Assembly (NCBI RefSeq): GCF_007677875.1
Contig: NZ_VEDO01000010.1
Span: 1 to 64,000 of the forward strand
Origin: Variovorax boronicumulans
GTDB taxonomy: Bacteria; Pseudomonadota; Gammaproteobacteria; Burkholderiales; Burkholderiaceae_C
Length of the DNA stretch: 64,000 nt
Reading direction: 5' to 3'
The first letter of the stretch is position 1. Each line of letters opens with the position of its first letter. The position numbers and the translations under genes are program-made. The notes below the pieces were generated by a model. It ran no database searches, was not told the DNA's origin, and saw only the letters and a list, made by a program, of their open reading frames with translations. This document shows, piece by piece, positions 46,883-57,684 of this stretch.

Positions 46883-48558
46883 GCCGGCTGGTCGCGCAGC
46901 TGGCGGCGCAGGATCTTGCCCACCGGCGTCTTGGGCAGTTCGTTGCGGAACTCGATCACGCGCGGCTGCTTGTAGCCGGTCAGGTTGGCGCGGCAATAAG
47001 CGCGCACGGCGTCTTCGGTCAGGCCGGGGTCCTTGCGCACCAGCACCAGCTTGACGGCCTCGCCGGTCTTGTCGTCGGGCACGCCCACGCAGGCCACCTC
47101 GAGCACGCCTTCCAGCTGGGCCACCACGTCCTCGATCTCGTTCGGGTAGACGTTGAAGCCGCTGACCAGGACCATGTCCTTCTTGCGGTCGATGATGCGG
47201 AAGAAGCCGCGTGCGTCCACGGTGCCGATGTCGCCGGTCTTGAAGTAGCCGTCGGCGGTCATGACCTTGGCGGTCTCGTCGGGGCGCTGCCAGTAGCCGG
47301 CCATGACCTGCGGGCCCTTGATCGCAATCTCGCCGGGCTGGCCCGCGGCCACCTCGCGGTCTTCGTCGTCGACGAGCTTGAACCAGGTGCTGGGCAGCGG
47401 CACGCCGATCGTTCCGGAGAACTCCTTGCTGGTGGTCGGGTTGCAGCTGGCCGAGGGCGAGGTTTCCGACAGGCCGTAGCCCTCGCAGATCGGGCAGCCG
47501 GTCTTCTCGAGCCAGAGCTTGGCCACGGCGCTCTGCACGGCCATGCCGCCACCCACAGAGATCTTCAGGTGGCTCCAGTCCACGGTACCGAAGTCGGGGT
47601 GGTTGGCCAGACCGTTGAAGAGCGTGTTGACGGCCGGGAAGCTGTGGATGCGGTGCTTGGACAATTCCTTGAGCACGGCCGGCAGGTCGCGCGGGTTGGG
47701 GATCAGCACCAGCTTGCCGCCCGTGCGCATCGTCAGCATCATGCCCACGGTGAACGCAAAGATGTGGTACAGCGGCAGCGCGCAGACCGAGGTCGACTGC
47801 TCGCCTTGCGGCACGCGGTCCATGACGGGCTGGTTCCAGGCCTCGGACTGCAGCACGTTGGCGATGACGTTGCGGTGCAGCAGCATGGCGCCCTTGCTCA
47901 CGCCCGTGGTGCCGCCGGTGTACTGCAGGGCCGCCACGTCGTCGGGGCCGATCTGCGGTTTGGTGAACTGCGCGCGCGCGCCGCGCGCGATGGCGTCGTT
48001 GAAGCGCACCGCGCCGGGCAGCGCGAACGGCGGCACCATCTTCTTGACCTTGCGCACCACGTAGTTCACGAGCGCGCCCTTGAGCATGCCGAGCTGGTCG
48101 CCCATCGCGCACAGCACCACATGGCGCACCGGCGTGGCCTGAATGCACTGCGCCAGCGTGGCGGCGAAGTTCTCGATGATGACGATGGCCTTGGCGCCGG
48201 AGTCCTTGAGCTGGTGCTCGAGCTCGCGTGGGGTGTACAGCGGGTTGACGTTCACCAGCACGTAGCCGGCACGCAGGATGGCGGCCACGGCCACCGGGTA
48301 CTGCGGCACGTTGGGCATCATCACGGCGACGCGGTCGCCGCGTGCCAGGCCCAGGCTTTGCAGGTAAGCGGCGAGGCGGCTGCTGAGCCGGTCGGTTTCG
48401 GCATAGCTGACGTCGCGGCCCATGAAGCTATAGGCCGTGCGGTCGGCGAACTTCGAAAAGCTCTCCTCCATCAGGGCGACCAGCGAGGGGTACTCGCCCG
48501 GGTCGATGTCGCTGGGCACGCCCGGTGGATAGCTCTGCAGCCAGATGCGCTCGCTCAT
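46879..48558 (-). CDS. fadD: Long-chain acyl-CoA ligase (FadD-like)
   Basis: 559 aa AMP-forming ligase. The AMP-binding signature YTGGTTGVSKGAM, then CEGYGLSETSPSASCNP, GDIGTVDARGFFRIIDRKKD and catalytic Lys near PKTPVGKILRR. It activates fatty acids to acyl-CoA. RBS GGAGAT. It is 21 bases behind pntB and coupled to mtnN, suggesting one long transcript. Confidence 0.93.
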   Translation of the reverse strand: MSERIWLQSYPPGVPSDIDPGEYPSLVALMEESFSKFADRTAYSFMGRDVSYAETDRLSSRLAAYLQSLGLARGDRVAVMMPNVPQYPVAVAAILRAGYVLVNVNPLYTPRELEHQLKDSGAKAIVIIENFAATLAQCIQATPVRHVVLCAMGDQLGMLKGALVNYVVRKVKKMVPPFALPGAVRFNDAIARGARAQFTKPQIGPDDVAALQYTGGTTGVSKGAMLLHRNVIANVLQSEAWNQPVMDRVPQGEQSTSVCALPLYHIFAFTVGMMLTMRTGGKLVLIPNPRDLPAVLKELSKHRIHSFPAVNTLFNGLANHPDFGTVDWSHLKISVGGGMAVQSAVAKLWLEKTGCPICEGYGLSETSPSASCNPTTSKEFSGTIGVPLPSTWFKLVDDEDREVAAGQPGEIAIKGPQVMAGYWQRPDETAKVMTADGYFKTGDIGTVDARGFFRIIDRKKDMVLVSGFNVYPNEIEDVVAQLEGVLEVACVGVPDDKTGEAVKLVLVRKDPGLTEDAVRAYCRANLTGYKQPRVIEFRNELPKTPVGKILRRQLRDQPA

Positions 48559-48579
48559 GGAATCTCCTTCGTTCTGCGG

Positions 48580-49992
<1,413 letters not shown>

Positions 49993-50018
49993 GGTGTCGT
50001 TCTCTTTTCTTGTTCTTG

Positions 50019-51629
50019 TTATTTCTGGAACATGGCCAGCATGCGGCGCGTCACGGCGAACCCGCCGAACATGTTCACCGCCGTGAGCACCAGGGCCGCG
50101 AAGGCCAGCCAGCGGATCAGTTCGTCCGGGCGGCCGCCGGCCGCCGCATCGGGCGGCGCGATCTGCACCAGGGCCCCGATGGCGATGATGCTGGAGATGG
50201 CGTTGGTCACGCTCATGAGCGGGGTGTGCAGGGCCGGCGTCACGTTCCACACCACCATGTAGCCGATGAAGCAGGCCAGAACGAAAACCGTGAAGTGGCC
50301 CAGGAAGACGGCCGGCGCGAACGAGCCAATGCCCCAGAACGCCAGCGCCGCGATGGCGAAAACGATGGCCAGCGTCTTGGCCGGCAGCGGGCCGCTGCTG
50401 CCATGGCCGTGGCCGCCCTTTTTGGCAGCAGGCGCGGCAGCCGGCTTGGCGGCGGCAGGCGGCTTGGGCGCCTGGGCCAGCGGCGGCGCGGGCCAGGTGA
50501 TGGCGCCTTCCTTGACCACGGTGAGGCCGCGGATCGCGTCGTCCTCCATGCTCACAACGGCCACGCCGTCTTTGGCCTTGCACAGCTCCTCGGTCAGGCG
50601 CAGCAGGTTGGTCGCGTACAGCGTGGACGACTGTTTGGCCAAGCGCGAGGCCAGGTCGGTGTAGCCCACGATGGTCACGTCGTGGCGCACCACGGCCTCG
50701 CCGGGCACGGTGAGTTCGCAGTTGCCGCCCTGTTCGGCCGCCATGTCGACGATCACGCTGCCGGGCTTCATGCTCTGCACCATCTCGGCCGTGATCAGCT
50801 TGGGCGCGGGCTTGCCCGGGATCAGCGCGGTGGTGATGATGATGTCGGCGTCCTTGGCCTGCTTGGCGTACATGGCGCGCTGCGCGGCCTGGAAGCCCTC
50901 GCTCATGACCTTGGCGTAGCCGCCGCCGCCCGAGCCTTCCTCCTCGTAGTCCACCTTCACGAACTCGCCGCCCAGCGAGGTGACCTGGTCGGCCACCTCG
51001 GCGCGCGTGTCGTTGGCGCGCACGATGGCGCCCAGGCTGGCCGCCGTGCCGATGGCCGACAGGCCGGCCACGCCGGCGCCGGCAATGAAAACCTTGGCCG
51101 GCGGCACCTTGCCGGCCGCCGTGATCTGGCCGGCGAAGTAGCGGCCGAAGGCGTTGGCCGCCTCGATCACCGCGCGGTAGCCGGACACGCCGGCCATCGA
51201 GGTCAGTGCATCCATCTTCTGCGCGCGCGAGAGCGTGCGTGGCAGGCAGTCGATGGCCAGCACGGTCGCGCCCTTGGCGGCGAGCTGCTGCATCAGGTCC
51301 GGGTTCTGCGCGGGCCAGATGAAGTCGACGAGCAGGCCGCCCTCGCGCATCAGCGCTACTTCCTCGGGCGTGGGCGGACGCACCTTGAACACGATGTCCG
51401 CGGTGCGCCAGAGCGTGGCCGCGTCGGCCACGATCTCGGCGCCGGCGGCGCGGTAGGCCTCGTCGCTGCAGTTGGCCGCTTCGCCGGCACCGGACTGCAC
51501 CGCCACCGTGAAGCCGAGCTTGACGAGCTTTTCGACGACCTCGGGCACGGTGGCGACGCGCTTCTCGCCCGGGAAGATCTCGCGGGGCACGCCGATGCGC
51601 TGCGGCGTCTGGGTCGAAGGGGTTGGCAT
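50019..51629 (-). CDS. pntA: NAD(P) transhydrogenase subunit alpha
   Basis: 536 aa single-chain alpha subunit. The soluble NAD(H)-binding part has [20 protein letters not shown] near the start and a Rossmann loop [22 protein letters not shown] Pro/Ala/Lys/His-rich linker ([20 protein letters not shown]) leads to four C-terminal membrane helices. RBS AGGAGG. A small frame with a look-alike N-terminus lies upstream at 51759-51890. Confidence 0.96.
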   Translation of the reverse strand: MPTPSTQTPQRIGVPREIFPGEKRVATVPEVVEKLVKLGFTVAVQSGAGEAANCSDEAYRAAGAEIVADAATLWRTADIVFKVRPPTPEEVALMREGGLLVDFIWPAQNPDLMQQLAAKGATVLAIDCLPRTLSRAQKMDALTSMAGVSGYRAVIEAANAFGRYFAGQITAAGKVPPAKVFIAGAGVAGLSAIGTAASLGAIVRANDTRAEVADQVTSLGGEFVKVDYEEEGSGGGGYAKVMSEGFQAAQRAMYAKQAKDADIIITTALIPGKPAPKLITAEMVQSMKPGSVIVDMAAEQGGNCELTVPGEAVVRHDVTIVGYTDLASRLAKQSSTLYATNLLRLTEELCKAKDGVAVVSMEDDAIRGLTVVKEGAITWPAPPLAQAPKPPAAAKPAAAPAAKKGGHGHGSSGPLPAKTLAIVFAIAALAFWGIGSFAPAVFLGHFTVFVLACFIGYMVVWNVTPALHTPLMSVTNAISSIIAIGALVQIAPPDAAAGGRPDELIRWLAFAALVLTAVNMFGGFAVTRRMLAMFQK

Positions 51630-51989
51630 GAAAAACCTCCTGGAACTGTGCTGCTGGTGCGTGCGACGCGCACGGCGGGCGACGCGGCGTGCTCGGGTGG
51701 CGCTGACGCCAGGGCTAGGCGGGTTGTCCGCGCGGCATCTTGGCTGCGGGGGCTGGAGTCACCGGGTGCGCCGTGCGGCGTTTCGGACAGAGGTGGCGAG
51801 GCAGCCGCGTTGCGCGGCATGCCGCCGCGCGGCCTCCCGGGAGGCTGCTGTTTCGCCGGCCGGTGTTGCGGCGGGCACTCCGATCTGCATGGGGGGCTCC
51901 TTCCCTCGCGTTGTCGTTGTCTCTGGTGCGGGCGGAGCTTACCCGAGTTCGACTGGGGCGCTGCCGTGTTCGCGGCCTACACTGGCCCC
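51630..51989. other. 360-base gap between pntA and the Nudix gene
   Basis: No full gene is seen. It contains the pntA RBS (AGGAGG at 51640-51646, minus strand), the small minus-strand frame described separately, and probably the promoters of both divergent units. The composition is strongly G/C with arginine-rich translations in most frames, typical of non-coding sequence here. Confidence 0.5.
51759..51890 (-). pseudogene. Small frame with PntA-like N-terminus (remnant or leader peptide)
   Basis: 43 codons. An AAGGAG site sits six bases before ATG 51890. The product begins MQIGVPAATPAGET, which resembles the beginning of PntA proteins (IGVPxExxxGExRVA), and then turns into unrelated Arg/Ala-rich sequence ending at TGA 51759-51761. 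It lies 130 bases upstream of, and on the same strand as, intact pntA. It could be a decayed duplicate 5' end or a leader peptide. Coding status is uncertain. Confidence 0.35.
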
Positions 51990-52466
51990 ATGTCCGAACG
52001 CTTCAAACCCAGTGTCACCGTGGCCGCCGTCATCGAACGCGATGGACGCTACCTGCTGGTCGAGGAGCACACGCCGGAGGGCCTGCGCCTGAACAATCCC
52101 GCAGGCCATCTGGAGCCGGGCGAGGCCCTGGCCACCGCCTGCGCGCGCGAGGCGCTCGAAGAGACCGCGCACACCTTCACGCCGACCGCACTCGTGGGCA
52201 TCTACCTGTCGCGCTTCGTGCGCCCCGCCACCGGCGAGGAGATCAGCTACCTGCGCTTTGCCTTCTGCGGCGAATTGGGCGCGCAGCTCGCAGGGCGCAG
52301 CCTGGACACCGGGATCGTGCGCACGCTGTGGCTCACGCCGGACGAGGTTCGGGCCAGCCAGGACCGGCACCGCAGCCCCCTGCTGCTGCGCTGCATCGAG
52401 GACCACCTGGTCGGCCAGCGCCATCCGTTGGCGCTGCTGCACACCGACCCCTCCGTGTTCGGCTGA
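51990..52466 (+). CDS. Nudix hydrolase (NudJ-like)
   Basis: 158 aa. The Nudix box runs from G39 to about H61: GHLEPGEALATACAREALEE, with the catalytic REALEE at 53-58 and Ala in place of the last Gly. Start MSERFKPSVTVAAVIERDGR fits phosphatase NudJ relatives, which hydrolyse thiamine or nucleoside diphosphates. It is 46 bases upstream of mnmA; nudJ-mnmA is a common pairing. Confidence 0.9.
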   Translation: MSERFKPSVTVAAVIERDGRYLLVEEHTPEGLRLNNPAGHLEPGEALATACAREALEETAHTFTPTALVGIYLSRFVRPATGEEISYLRFAFCGELGAQLAGRSLDTGIVRTLWLTPDEVRASQDRHRSPLLLRCIEDHLVGQRHPLALLHTDPSVFG

Positions 52467-52512
52467 ACCCGTCGGCGCACGCAGGTCGGGAGGCGCTTCC
52501 TAGAATCCGCAC

Positions 52513-53619
52513 ATGGGCAAGCAACGTGTCGTCGTCGGTCTGAGCGGTGGGGTGGATTCCTCGGTCACTGCCTGGCTGCTCAAGCAGCAGGGCTACGAGG
52601 TGGTGGGCATCTTCATGAAGAACTGGGAGGACGACGACGACTCCGAGTACTGCTCATCGAACGTCGATTTCGTCGACGCCGCCGCCGTGGCCGACGTGGT
52701 CGGCATCGAAATCGAGCATGTGAACTTCGCGGCCGAGTACAAGGACCGCGTGTTCGCCGAATTCCTGCGCGAGTACCAGGCCGGCCGCACGCCCAACCCC
52801 GACGTGCTGTGCAACGCCGAGATCAAGTTCAAGGCCTTCCTCGACCACGCGATGCGCCTGGGCGCCGAGAAGATCGCGACCGGCCACTACGCCCGTGTGC
52901 GCGAGCGCGACGGACGCTTCGAGCTGCTCAAGGGCCTGGACCCGTCCAAGGACCAGAGCTACTTCCTGCACCGCCTGACGCAGGCGCAGCTGGCCAGGAC
53001 GCTGTTTCCGGTCGGCGAGCTGCACAAGACCGAGGTGCGCCGGCTGGCCGCCGAGATCGGCCTGCCGAATGCCAAGAAGAAGGACTCCACGGGCATCTGC
53101 TTCATCGGCGAGCGGCCGTTCCGCGACTTCCTGAACCGCTACATCGCCAAGGAGCCCGGCCCGATCAAGGACGAACGCGGCCGCGTGCTCGGCCAGCACC
53201 AGGGTCTGTCGTTCTACACGCTGGGCCAACGCCAGGGCCTGGGCATCGGCGGCCTGAAGGAGAAGGGCGCGCCACGCGGCGGCGGCGAGCATGTGCCCTG
53301 GTTCGTGGCGCGCAAGGACATGGAGCACAACACGCTGTGGGTGGTGCAGGGGCACGACCACCCCTGGCTGCTGTCGCAGGCGCTGGAGGCCGACGATGCC
53401 AGCTGGACGGCGGGCCATGCGCCGGCGCCCGGTGCCTACGCCAGCAAGACGCGCTATCGCCAGGCGGATGCGCCCTGCGCGCTGGCTGGCGGTGCGAATG
53501 GGGCGTTTGCGCTGGAGTTCGGCGCACCGCAGTGGGCCGTCACGCCAGGGCAATCGGCCGTGCTCTACGACGGCGAGATCTGCCTGGGCGGTGGGGTGAT
53601 CGCCAGCGCGCAGGGCTGA
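52513..53619 (+). CDS. mnmA: tRNA-specific 2-thiouridylase MnmA
   Basis: 368 aa, makes 2-thiouridine at wobble U34 of Glu, Gln and Lys tRNAs. The ATP-PP loop SGGVDS is at 11-16. Catalytic cysteines are C100 ([12 protein letters not shown]) and C196 (STGICFIGE). Full length and intact. Confidence 0.97.
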   Translation: MGKQRVVVGLSGGVDSSVTAWLLKQQGYEVVGIFMKNWEDDDDSEYCSSNVDFVDAAAVADVVGIEIEHVNFAAEYKDRVFAEFLREYQAGRTPNPDVLCNAEIKFKAFLDHAMRLGAEKIATGHYARVRERDGRFELLKGLDPSKDQSYFLHRLTQAQLARTLFPVGELHKTEVRRLAAEIGLPNAKKKDSTGICFIGERPFRDFLNRYIAKEPGPIKDERGRVLGQHQGLSFYTLGQRQGLGIGGLKEKGAPRGGGEHVPWFVARKDMEHNTLWVVQGHDHPWLLSQALEADDASWTAGHAPAPGAYASKTRYRQADAPCALAGGANGAFALEFGAPQWAVTPGQSAVLYDGEICLGGGVIASAQG

Positions 53620-53771
53620 GCACGTGGGCAGCCGGTCCGCATGACAGGCGTGTGAACCGGCTGGTGTGCAGATTCACGATGCGGCTGCGCGCGTGCGCCG
53701 TGGGGCGCAGGTAAGCTCCGCGCCACTGGACACACTGTCCCCTGCCCACCAGGTCGCGTGGGCTGAAGGAG

Positions 53772-53836
53772 ATCAGGTCTCTCCCGCTCGCCCGGAGCGA
53801 AACCCGGGCACCAATTCCCGGTCGCTGGGACCTGAT
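53772..53836. other. Structured element between convergent mnmA and mandelate-racemase-like gene
   Basis: ATCAGGTC (53772-53779) pairs with GACCTGAT (53829-53836), enclosing an inner hairpin GCCCGG/CCGGGC (about 53789-53808). There is no T-run on either side. It could be a transcription end structure or small RNA. The rest of the gap from 53620 shows nothing recognisable. Confidence 0.35.
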
Positions 53837-53844
53837 GGCCGTTC

Positions 53845-55011
53845 TCAGGTCCCGGCCACGCTGACGAGGAAGTCGCGCGTCGCCAGCAGGTCCGGCTCGA
53901 CACCCAGGCCCGGCGCAGCATCCAGCAGGACGGCGCCATCGTGCAGGGTGAACGGCGGCGTGGCCAGCAGGTCGCGCAGCGGGTTCGGGTTCGCGTCCAC
54001 TTCGACGTAGCCGGGCCCGCCCACGGCGGCCTTCAGATGGAAGGATGCCGTCAGGCCGATGCCGCCACCGAGCCAGTGCGGGCATAACAGCTTGCCGCGT
54101 TCCATCGCCAGGCGCCCGACCGCCAGGCAGCCCGTGATGCCGCCCCATTTGCCGAGGTCCGGCTGCAGCACCGACAGCGCAGGGCTGGCGGTGAAGGCGT
54201 CGAAAGCGTCCGTGCCGGCCAGGTTCTCGCCGCCGGCCAGCGCGAGCGGCTGCGCGCTGGCCAGGCGCTCCCAGTCGGGCAGGGGCGCGTCCGCGCGCAT
54301 GGGCTCCTCGAGCCAGCCCAGCCCATGGCGCTCCATGGCGTGCCCGGCCTGCAGCGCCTGCTCCAGCGTCCAGGCCTGGTTGGCATCGACCATGAAGGGC
54401 GCATCGGGGCCGATGACCTCGCGCATGGCGCGCAGGTTGGTTTCGTCCCGCGCGGCGCCGAAGCCCACCTTGAGCTTGAACGCGCGGTAGCCCTCGGCCA
54501 GCTTGGTGGCGGCCAGCTGCTCTGGCGCGGTCGGATTGAGCCCCGACGCATAGACCGGGATCGGTGCGGAGACCGTGCCTTCGCGGTCGGAGATGAACCG
54601 CCAGAGCGGCTGGCCGGCGCGCCGCGCCAGCATGTCCCACAGCGCCACGTCGACACCGGCGACGATCTGGTGCAGCGTGCCGGGCTCGCCGCACTGGATG
54701 GCCAGCACGGCGAAGGCCTCGTTCAGCGCGCGGAAGCAGCTTTGCGGGCTGTCCCAGCGCTGGCCTTCGAGCTGCGGCCGCAGGTAGTAGGCCGCCATGC
54801 GCGCCCGGTGCTCGGCGCCGACGATCGGAAAGTTGCACCAGATCTCGCCCCAGCCCGACACGCCCGCGGCATCGGTCACGCGCAGCAGCACGGCGGGGCG
54901 GTCCCGCATGGTGCCGAAGGAGGTCTGGACCGGTGGGTCGGCCGGGGCCCGGAACACGAAGACATCGAGGCGTTGCACTTCGAAGGCGAGGGAGGAGGCG
55001 GCGTGGTGCAT
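53845..55011 (-). CDS. Mandelate racemase/muconate lactonizing (enolase) family enzyme
   Basis: 388 aa. Catalytic K-x-K is KLK 179-181. Metal ligands are D209 (FMVDANQAW), E235/E236 and E262 (AGGENLAG). H312 in CPHWLGG is the second-face base, making it a mandelate-racemase-subgroup sugar-acid dehydratase or racemase. Last gene of the operon begun at 60459. Substrate unknown. Confidence 0.88.
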   Translation of the reverse strand: MHHAASSLAFEVQRLDVFVFRAPADPPVQTSFGTMRDRPAVLLRVTDAAGVSGWGEIWCNFPIVGAEHRARMAAYYLRPQLEGQRWDSPQSCFRALNEAFAVLAIQCGEPGTLHQIVAGVDVALWDMLARRAGQPLWRFISDREGTVSAPIPVYASGLNPTAPEQLAATKLAEGYRAFKLKVGFGAARDETNLRAMREVIGPDAPFMVDANQAWTLEQALQAGHAMERHGLGWLEEPMRADAPLPDWERLASAQPLALAGGENLAGTDAFDAFTASPALSVLQPDLGKWGGITGCLAVGRLAMERGKLLCPHWLGGGIGLTASFHLKAAVGGPGYVEVDANPNPLRDLLATPPFTLHDGAVLLDAAPGLGVEPDLLATRDFLVSVAGT

Positions 55012-55045
55012 GGGTGCGAGGTCGCAGGGAAGATGGGAGAACGGC

Positions 55046-55837
55046 TCAGGCGATGGCCTGCCAGGCCGACACCAGCAGGCTGGTGCCGGCGGCCAGCAGC
55101 AGGCCGGCCACGAGGGCCTTGAGCACGGCCGGCCGCAAGTGGGTCGGGTAGCGGAGCTGCAGGCGCGTCACACCGTAGACGACCGGGACGGCGCAGGCGG
55201 CCAGCAGCAGTGCGTGCGCGCTGAACTGGCCGCTGGGCACGACCAGGCACAGCCGCACCAGGGCGTTGAAGGCGAACACCAGCAGCAGCGCCTGGCGCAC
55301 GAGGTCGCGGTCCAGGGGTTCGCGGTACATCTGGTAGACCAGGGGCGGCCCCGAGCTCGAGAACAGGCCGCCGAGCAGGCCCGACAGCAGGCCGACGCCG
55401 ACAAAGGCCGCCGGTGTCGACTGGCGCCGGCGCGTGCCGGCCTGGAGCAGCAGCAGGCCTGCACAGGCGGTGATGGACAGGCCCAGCAAGCCGCGCAGCC
55501 AGGCCACCGCATTGCCGCTGAGCCAGCCCAGCAGCGCCACGCCGGCCGCCACGCCGACGGTGCTGCCCAGCAGCGTGGGTCGCATCAGCCGCCAGGGCGG
55601 CGCGATGCGCTGGCTGCGGAACGACACCCAGGCGTTGACCAGCGTGAGCACCATGGCCGCGTTGGCGGCATCGGCGACCGAGGCCACGTGCAGGCTGGCC
55701 GTCAGCCCGAGCAGGATCAGGCCGAAGGCGAAGCCGGTCAGGTTCTGCGCGAAGGTCGCCAGCGCCACGCAGGCGGCGAAGGCCACCACGGAGGCGGCCT
55801 CGCCGCCACCCGGCAGGCTCACCGCGGCAAGCTGCAA
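55046..55837 (-). CDS. TauE/SafE-family membrane transporter
   Basis: 263 aa with about eight membrane helices. QNLTGFAFGLILLGL near the start and GLLSGLLGGLFSSSGPPLVY in the centre are the two TauE/SafE repeats. Members export sulfite, sulfoacetate or sulfolactate, or move other anions. It begins 10 bases after the Bug gene and is 34 bases before the enolase-family gene in the same operon. Confidence 0.85.
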   Translation of the reverse strand: MQLAAVSLPGGGEAASVVAFAACVALATFAQNLTGFAFGLILLGLTASLHVASVADAANAAMVLTLVNAWVSFRSQRIAPPWRLMRPTLLGSTVGVAAGVALLGWLSGNAVAWLRGLLGLSITACAGLLLLQAGTRRRQSTPAAFVGVGLLSGLLGGLFSSSGPPLVYQMYREPLDRDLVRQALLLVFAFNALVRLCLVVPSGQFSAHALLLAACAVPVVYGVTRLQLRYPTHLRPAVLKALVAGLLLAAGTSLLVSAWQAIA

Positions 55838-55847
55838 ACCGGCGGCC

Positions 55848-56801
55848 TCACTGCTTCTCGGCCAGGCCGAGCGTCTTGATCAGCTGGGTGTAGCGCACCT
55901 GCTCGGCCTTGACGAAAGCGCCGTAGTCCTTGCCGTTGCGGTACACCAGTGGCGTGTTCACCTGTTCGGCCTTCTGCTTGTAGGCGTCCGAATGGGCCGC
56001 CTTCTCGCAGGCGGCTTCCAGCTTCTGGCGCACGGCCGCGGGCAGGCCTTTGGGCGCGATGAAACCGCCCCACACGGAGGCCTGCAGCGGGAAGCCGCCT
56101 TCGGCCGAGGTCGGCACGTCGGGGTACGCCGGCAGCCGCTCCTTGGCCAGCACTGCCAGGCCGCGCAGCTTGTACTGCGTGGAGATGGTGGGCGTTTCGG
56201 CGAACAGCGCCACCTGCTGGCCCAGCAGGCCGGTGATCATCTCGCCCGAGCTCTTGTAGGGCACGTGCAGGCCGTCGGTCCTGGCCTGGTCCAGCAGCAT
56301 GGCCATGGACAGGTGCAGCACCGTGCCCGTGCCCGATGAGCCGTAGGTCAGCTGCCCGGGCTGCGCCTTGGCGGCGCTGACCACATCGCTGAGCTGCTTG
56401 AACCTGGAGTCCGGCTTGACCATCAGCATCAGCGGCACGTCGTAGGTTCCGCAGATGGGCTCGAAGCCATCGGCCGTGTAGCCGGTGTTGCGCAGCGCGG
56501 GCTGCAGCATCTGCGGACCGATGACCGACAGGCCGATGGTGTAGCCGTCCGGTGCCGCGTTCTTGAGCGCGGTCATGCCGATCGCGCCGCCAGCGCCAGC
56601 CTTGTTGTCCACCACGACCGGCACACCCAGCACCTCGCCCAGCGGCTGCTGCATGAAGCGGGCCATGATGTCCGAGGTGCCCCCGGGGCCGAAGGGCACG
56701 ATCAAGGTGATGGGCTTGCTGGGATAGGGCTGCTGGGCGAAGGCGCCCGAAGACAACATGGCGGCACATGCGGCGGCTGCAACTGCAAGTCGCGGAAACA
56801 T
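55848..56801 (-). CDS. Bug/TctC-family periplasmic receptor
   Basis: 317 aa. Signal peptide ends at AFA-QQ (about residue 22). PYPSKPITLIVPFGPGG, AAPDGYTIGLSV and YPDVPTSAEGGFP are the Bug landmarks. ATG 56801 is preferred over earlier in-frame starts within the aldolase gene. It is the second Bug receptor in this operon; no TctA/B nearby. Confidence 0.92.
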   Translation of the reverse strand: MFPRLAVAAAACAAMLSSGAFAQQPYPSKPITLIVPFGPGGTSDIMARFMQQPLGEVLGVPVVVDNKAGAGGAIGMTALKNAAPDGYTIGLSVIGPQMLQPALRNTGYTADGFEPICGTYDVPLMLMVKPDSRFKQLSDVVSAAKAQPGQLTYGSSGTGTVLHLSMAMLLDQARTDGLHVPYKSSGEMITGLLGQQVALFAETPTISTQYKLRGLAVLAKERLPAYPDVPTSAEGGFPLQASVWGGFIAPKGLPAAVRQKLEAACEKAAHSDAYKQKAEQVNTPLVYRNGKDYGAFVKAEQVRYTQLIKTLGLAEKQ

Positions 56802-56845
56802 CGGTTTGGCTCCTGAATCGTTCTGGGGAAAGGAAGGTGGCAGCG

Positions 56846-57655
56846 TCAGTAAACGTTGCTCTCGAAGCCCTGGGCGAGGCTGGGACGGATGGCGTCGATG
56901 AAGGCCGTGGCCTGGCGCATCATCATTCCCATGTCGGAGGCGACCGCCACGAAGGCATAGCCCATGGCGACGAAGCTGGAGACGACCTCGGGCGTCGGGC
57001 CCACGATGCCGCACGGGATGCCGAGCTTGCGGCAGCGCTGGGCGACATCGGCGATGACGGCCTGCACCTCGGGGTGCAGGATGTTGCCGATGTGGCCCAT
57101 GTTGGCCGACAGGTCGCCCGGGCCCAGGAACAGCGCGTCGACGCCTTCGACCGCGGCAATGTCCTCCAGCGCGGCCACGGCCGTGGGCGTCTCCAGCTGG
57201 ATGATGGTGAAGACCGAGTCGTTGGCGCGCTTGCCGTAGTCCTTGGCCGTGCCGTAGCCGCTGGCGCGGAACACGGCCGCGAAGCCGCGCTGCCCCAGCG
57301 GCGGGTACTTGGCGAAGGACACGGCCCGGCGTGCGGCCTCGGCGGAGTCGACGAAGGGCACCATCACGGTCTGCGCGCCCATGTCCAGCGCGCGCTTGAA
57401 CAGCACCATCTCGTTGGCGGCCAGACGCACCACGGGCGCGGCGCGCGTGCCGGCGATGGCCTGCAGCACATGCAGCGTGTCCTTCTCGTCCATGGGCACG
57501 TGCTCCTGGTCGACCAGCAGCCAGTCGAAGCCGGCGCGGCCCATGGCCTCGGCGGTGCTGGAGGTGCCCGACATCAGCCAGGTGCCGAGCGGGGTGCCGG
57601 ACTGCGCCAGGCGCGCGCGGAAGGGGTTGGAAAGAAGGTCGGGCGTCTGTGCCAT
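56846..57655 (-). CDS. HpcH/HpaI-family 2-keto-3-deoxy acid aldolase
   Basis: 269 aa. Features are GTWLMSGTSSTAEAMGRAGFD, LLVDQEHVPMD, metal ligands in IIQLETPTAV and LFLGPGDLSANMGH. The class II aldolase splits 2-keto-3-deoxy sugar acids or related compounds into pyruvate and an aldehyde. ATG 57655; 29 bases after the dehydratase gene, so they are likely consecutive steps. Confidence 0.92.
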   Translation of the reverse strand: MAQTPDLLSNPFRARLAQSGTPLGTWLMSGTSSTAEAMGRAGFDWLLVDQEHVPMDEKDTLHVLQAIAGTRAAPVVRLAANEMVLFKRALDMGAQTVMVPFVDSAEAARRAVSFAKYPPLGQRGFAAVFRASGYGTAKDYGKRANDSVFTIIQLETPTAVAALEDIAAVEGVDALFLGPGDLSANMGHIGNILHPEVQAVIADVAQRCRKLGIPCGIVGPTPEVVSSFVAMGYAFVAVASDMGMMMRQATAFIDAIRPSLAQGFESNVY

Positions 57656-57684
57656 GGTGTGGGAGGAAGGAGCGGTCAAAGGGG

